A stretch of 6,125 nucleotides of DNA from Lachnospiraceae bacterium (GTDB taxonomy: Bacteria; Bacillota; Clostridia; Lachnospirales; Lachnospiraceae): assembly GCA_017959525.1 (NCBI GenBank), contig JAGDAL010000233.1, forward strand, positions 1 to 6,125, given 5' to 3'. The position numbers were made by a program, and so were the translations under genes. Shown piece after piece: positions 5,568 to 6,125 of this stretch. The notes under the pieces are model-generated. The model was given only the letters and a program-made list of their open reading frames with translations, ran no database searches and had not been told where the DNA came from. The stretch's first letter is position 1; every line of letters begins with the position of its first letter.

Positions 5568-6125
5568 ATGAATACAAAAATTTACAAAATGGAGCATTCG
5601 GCTAAGGATGCGGCTTCCCTCGAAGAAGCAGGAGCAATTATCCGCGACGGGGGATTGGTTGCTTTTCCAACAGAAACCGTTTATGGATTGGGTGGAGATG
5701 CCATGAACCTATCGGCATCCCAGAAGATATATGCAGCGAAGGGACGTCCGTCAGACAACCCGTTAATCGTACACATTTGGGACTATTCCCAATTAGAAGA
5801 AATCGCATCCAGCTTGCCTGCGACGGCGAAGCAATTGGCAGATGCGTTCTGGCCGGGACCGATGACACTCATCGTTCCGAAGAATGAGAAGATCCCTTAT
5901 GAGACCACCGGTGGATTGGATACGGTTGCCGTCCGGATGCCGTCTCACGAAGTGGCAAGAGATTTTATTCGCATCAGTGGATGCATGATTGCAGCACCAA
6001 GTGCGAACACCTCCGGTCGACCGAGTCCGACCACGGCAGAGCACGTATGGCAGGACTTAAACGGCAAGATTGATGCCATCATTGAGGGTGGTGCCGTGGA
6101 CATCGGATTGGAATCTACCATTGTA
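5568..6125 (+). CDS. L-threonylcarbamoyladenylate synthase, TsaC/Sua5 family (N-terminal part)
   Basis: Incomplete at the 3' end: 186 codons are present and the frame is still open at the window edge. The enzyme makes threonylcarbamoyl-AMP from threonine, bicarbonate and ATP, the first step of the t6A37 modification of ANN-decoding tRNAs, in the cytoplasm. YrdC-fold motifs are clear: GGLVAFPTETVYGLGGDA (28-45), the KGRPSDNPL substrate-binding loop (59-67), FWPGPMTL (94-101), VAVRMP (120-125), APSANTSGRPSPT (143-155) and GLESTIV (180-186). Whether it is the long Sua5 form with an extra C-terminal domain or the short TsaC form cannot be decided from the visible part. The ATG at 5568 is chosen because it sits at the predicted transcription start; the ATG at 5562 lies upstream of it. 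No SD is seen. Confidence 0.93.
   Translation, partial: MNTKIYKMEHSAKDAASLEEAGAIIRDGGLVAFPTETVYGLGGDAMNLSASQKIYAAKGRPSDNPLIVHIWDYSQLEEIASSLPATAKQLADAFWPGPMTLIVPKNEKIPYETTGGLDTVAVRMPSHEVARDFIRISGCMIAAPSANTSGRPSPTTAEHVWQDLNGKIDAIIEGGAVDIGLESTIV

Noticed and set aside
5638..6044. Two minus-strand open frames within the tsaC-like region
   Set aside because: Both are antisense to an unmistakable YrdC-family sequence and show no motifs of their own.

Overview
The window looks like a chromosomal segment from a low-to-mid GC Firmicute, most probably a Clostridia/Lachnospiraceae-type anaerobe. The grounds are a clostridial 2[4Fe-4S] ferredoxin, a MecA-family adaptor, a DUF1858 CxxC protein, strong purine-rich Shine-Dalgarno (SD) sites and sigma-A-type promoters. 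The species cannot be told from the sequence. No tRNA, rRNA, CRISPR array or mobile element was seen.

Layout. (1) 1-199, minus: a 56-aa ferredoxin. Beyond its stop lies a good SD at the window edge, so it is probably followed by a co-transcribed gene outside the window. (2) 200-463: a divergent intergenic region with two well-formed promoters, one for the ferredoxin and one for the DUF1858 gene; both use the same -35 hexamer. (3) 464-670, plus: DUF1858 redox-disulfide protein, closed by a perfect-stem terminator that probably also serves the converging mecA gene. (4) 730-1437, minus: mecA, with a TTG start and a near-perfect anti-16S site. (5) 1438-1562: AT-rich divergent region holding the mecA promoter. 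(6) 1563-3525, plus: a two-gene operon. It encodes an atypical Ser/Thr kinase fused to a degenerate ParA/MinD-like domain, then a stand-alone paralogue of that domain, and ends in a strong terminator at 3650-3685. (7) 3756-5489, plus: a membrane-anchored GH18 glycosidase with its own extended -10 promoter and terminator. (8) 5568-window end, plus: the N-terminal 186 residues of a TsaC/Sua5 threonylcarbamoyl-AMP synthase, apparently expressed from a leaderless or nearly leaderless transcript.

The most interesting part is the kinase operon. The two proteins share three aligned signatures (GxxxGxG[AT]TH, SxxPW and PxxxDPF), and both lack the P-loop lysines, so they look like diverged paralogues that may work as a pair with the kinase. 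The only conventional start codon of the kinase ORF (TTG at 1563) coincides with the -35 box of the best promoter for the gene. The best SD instead sits exactly 7 nt before an in-frame ATA codon at 1635, suggesting non-canonical AUA initiation or a start-codon mutation.

Most other genes appear to be single transcription units, each with its own promoter and terminator. MecA (ClpC adaptor), the kinase pair, the GH18 enzyme and TsaC have no obvious single pathway in common.
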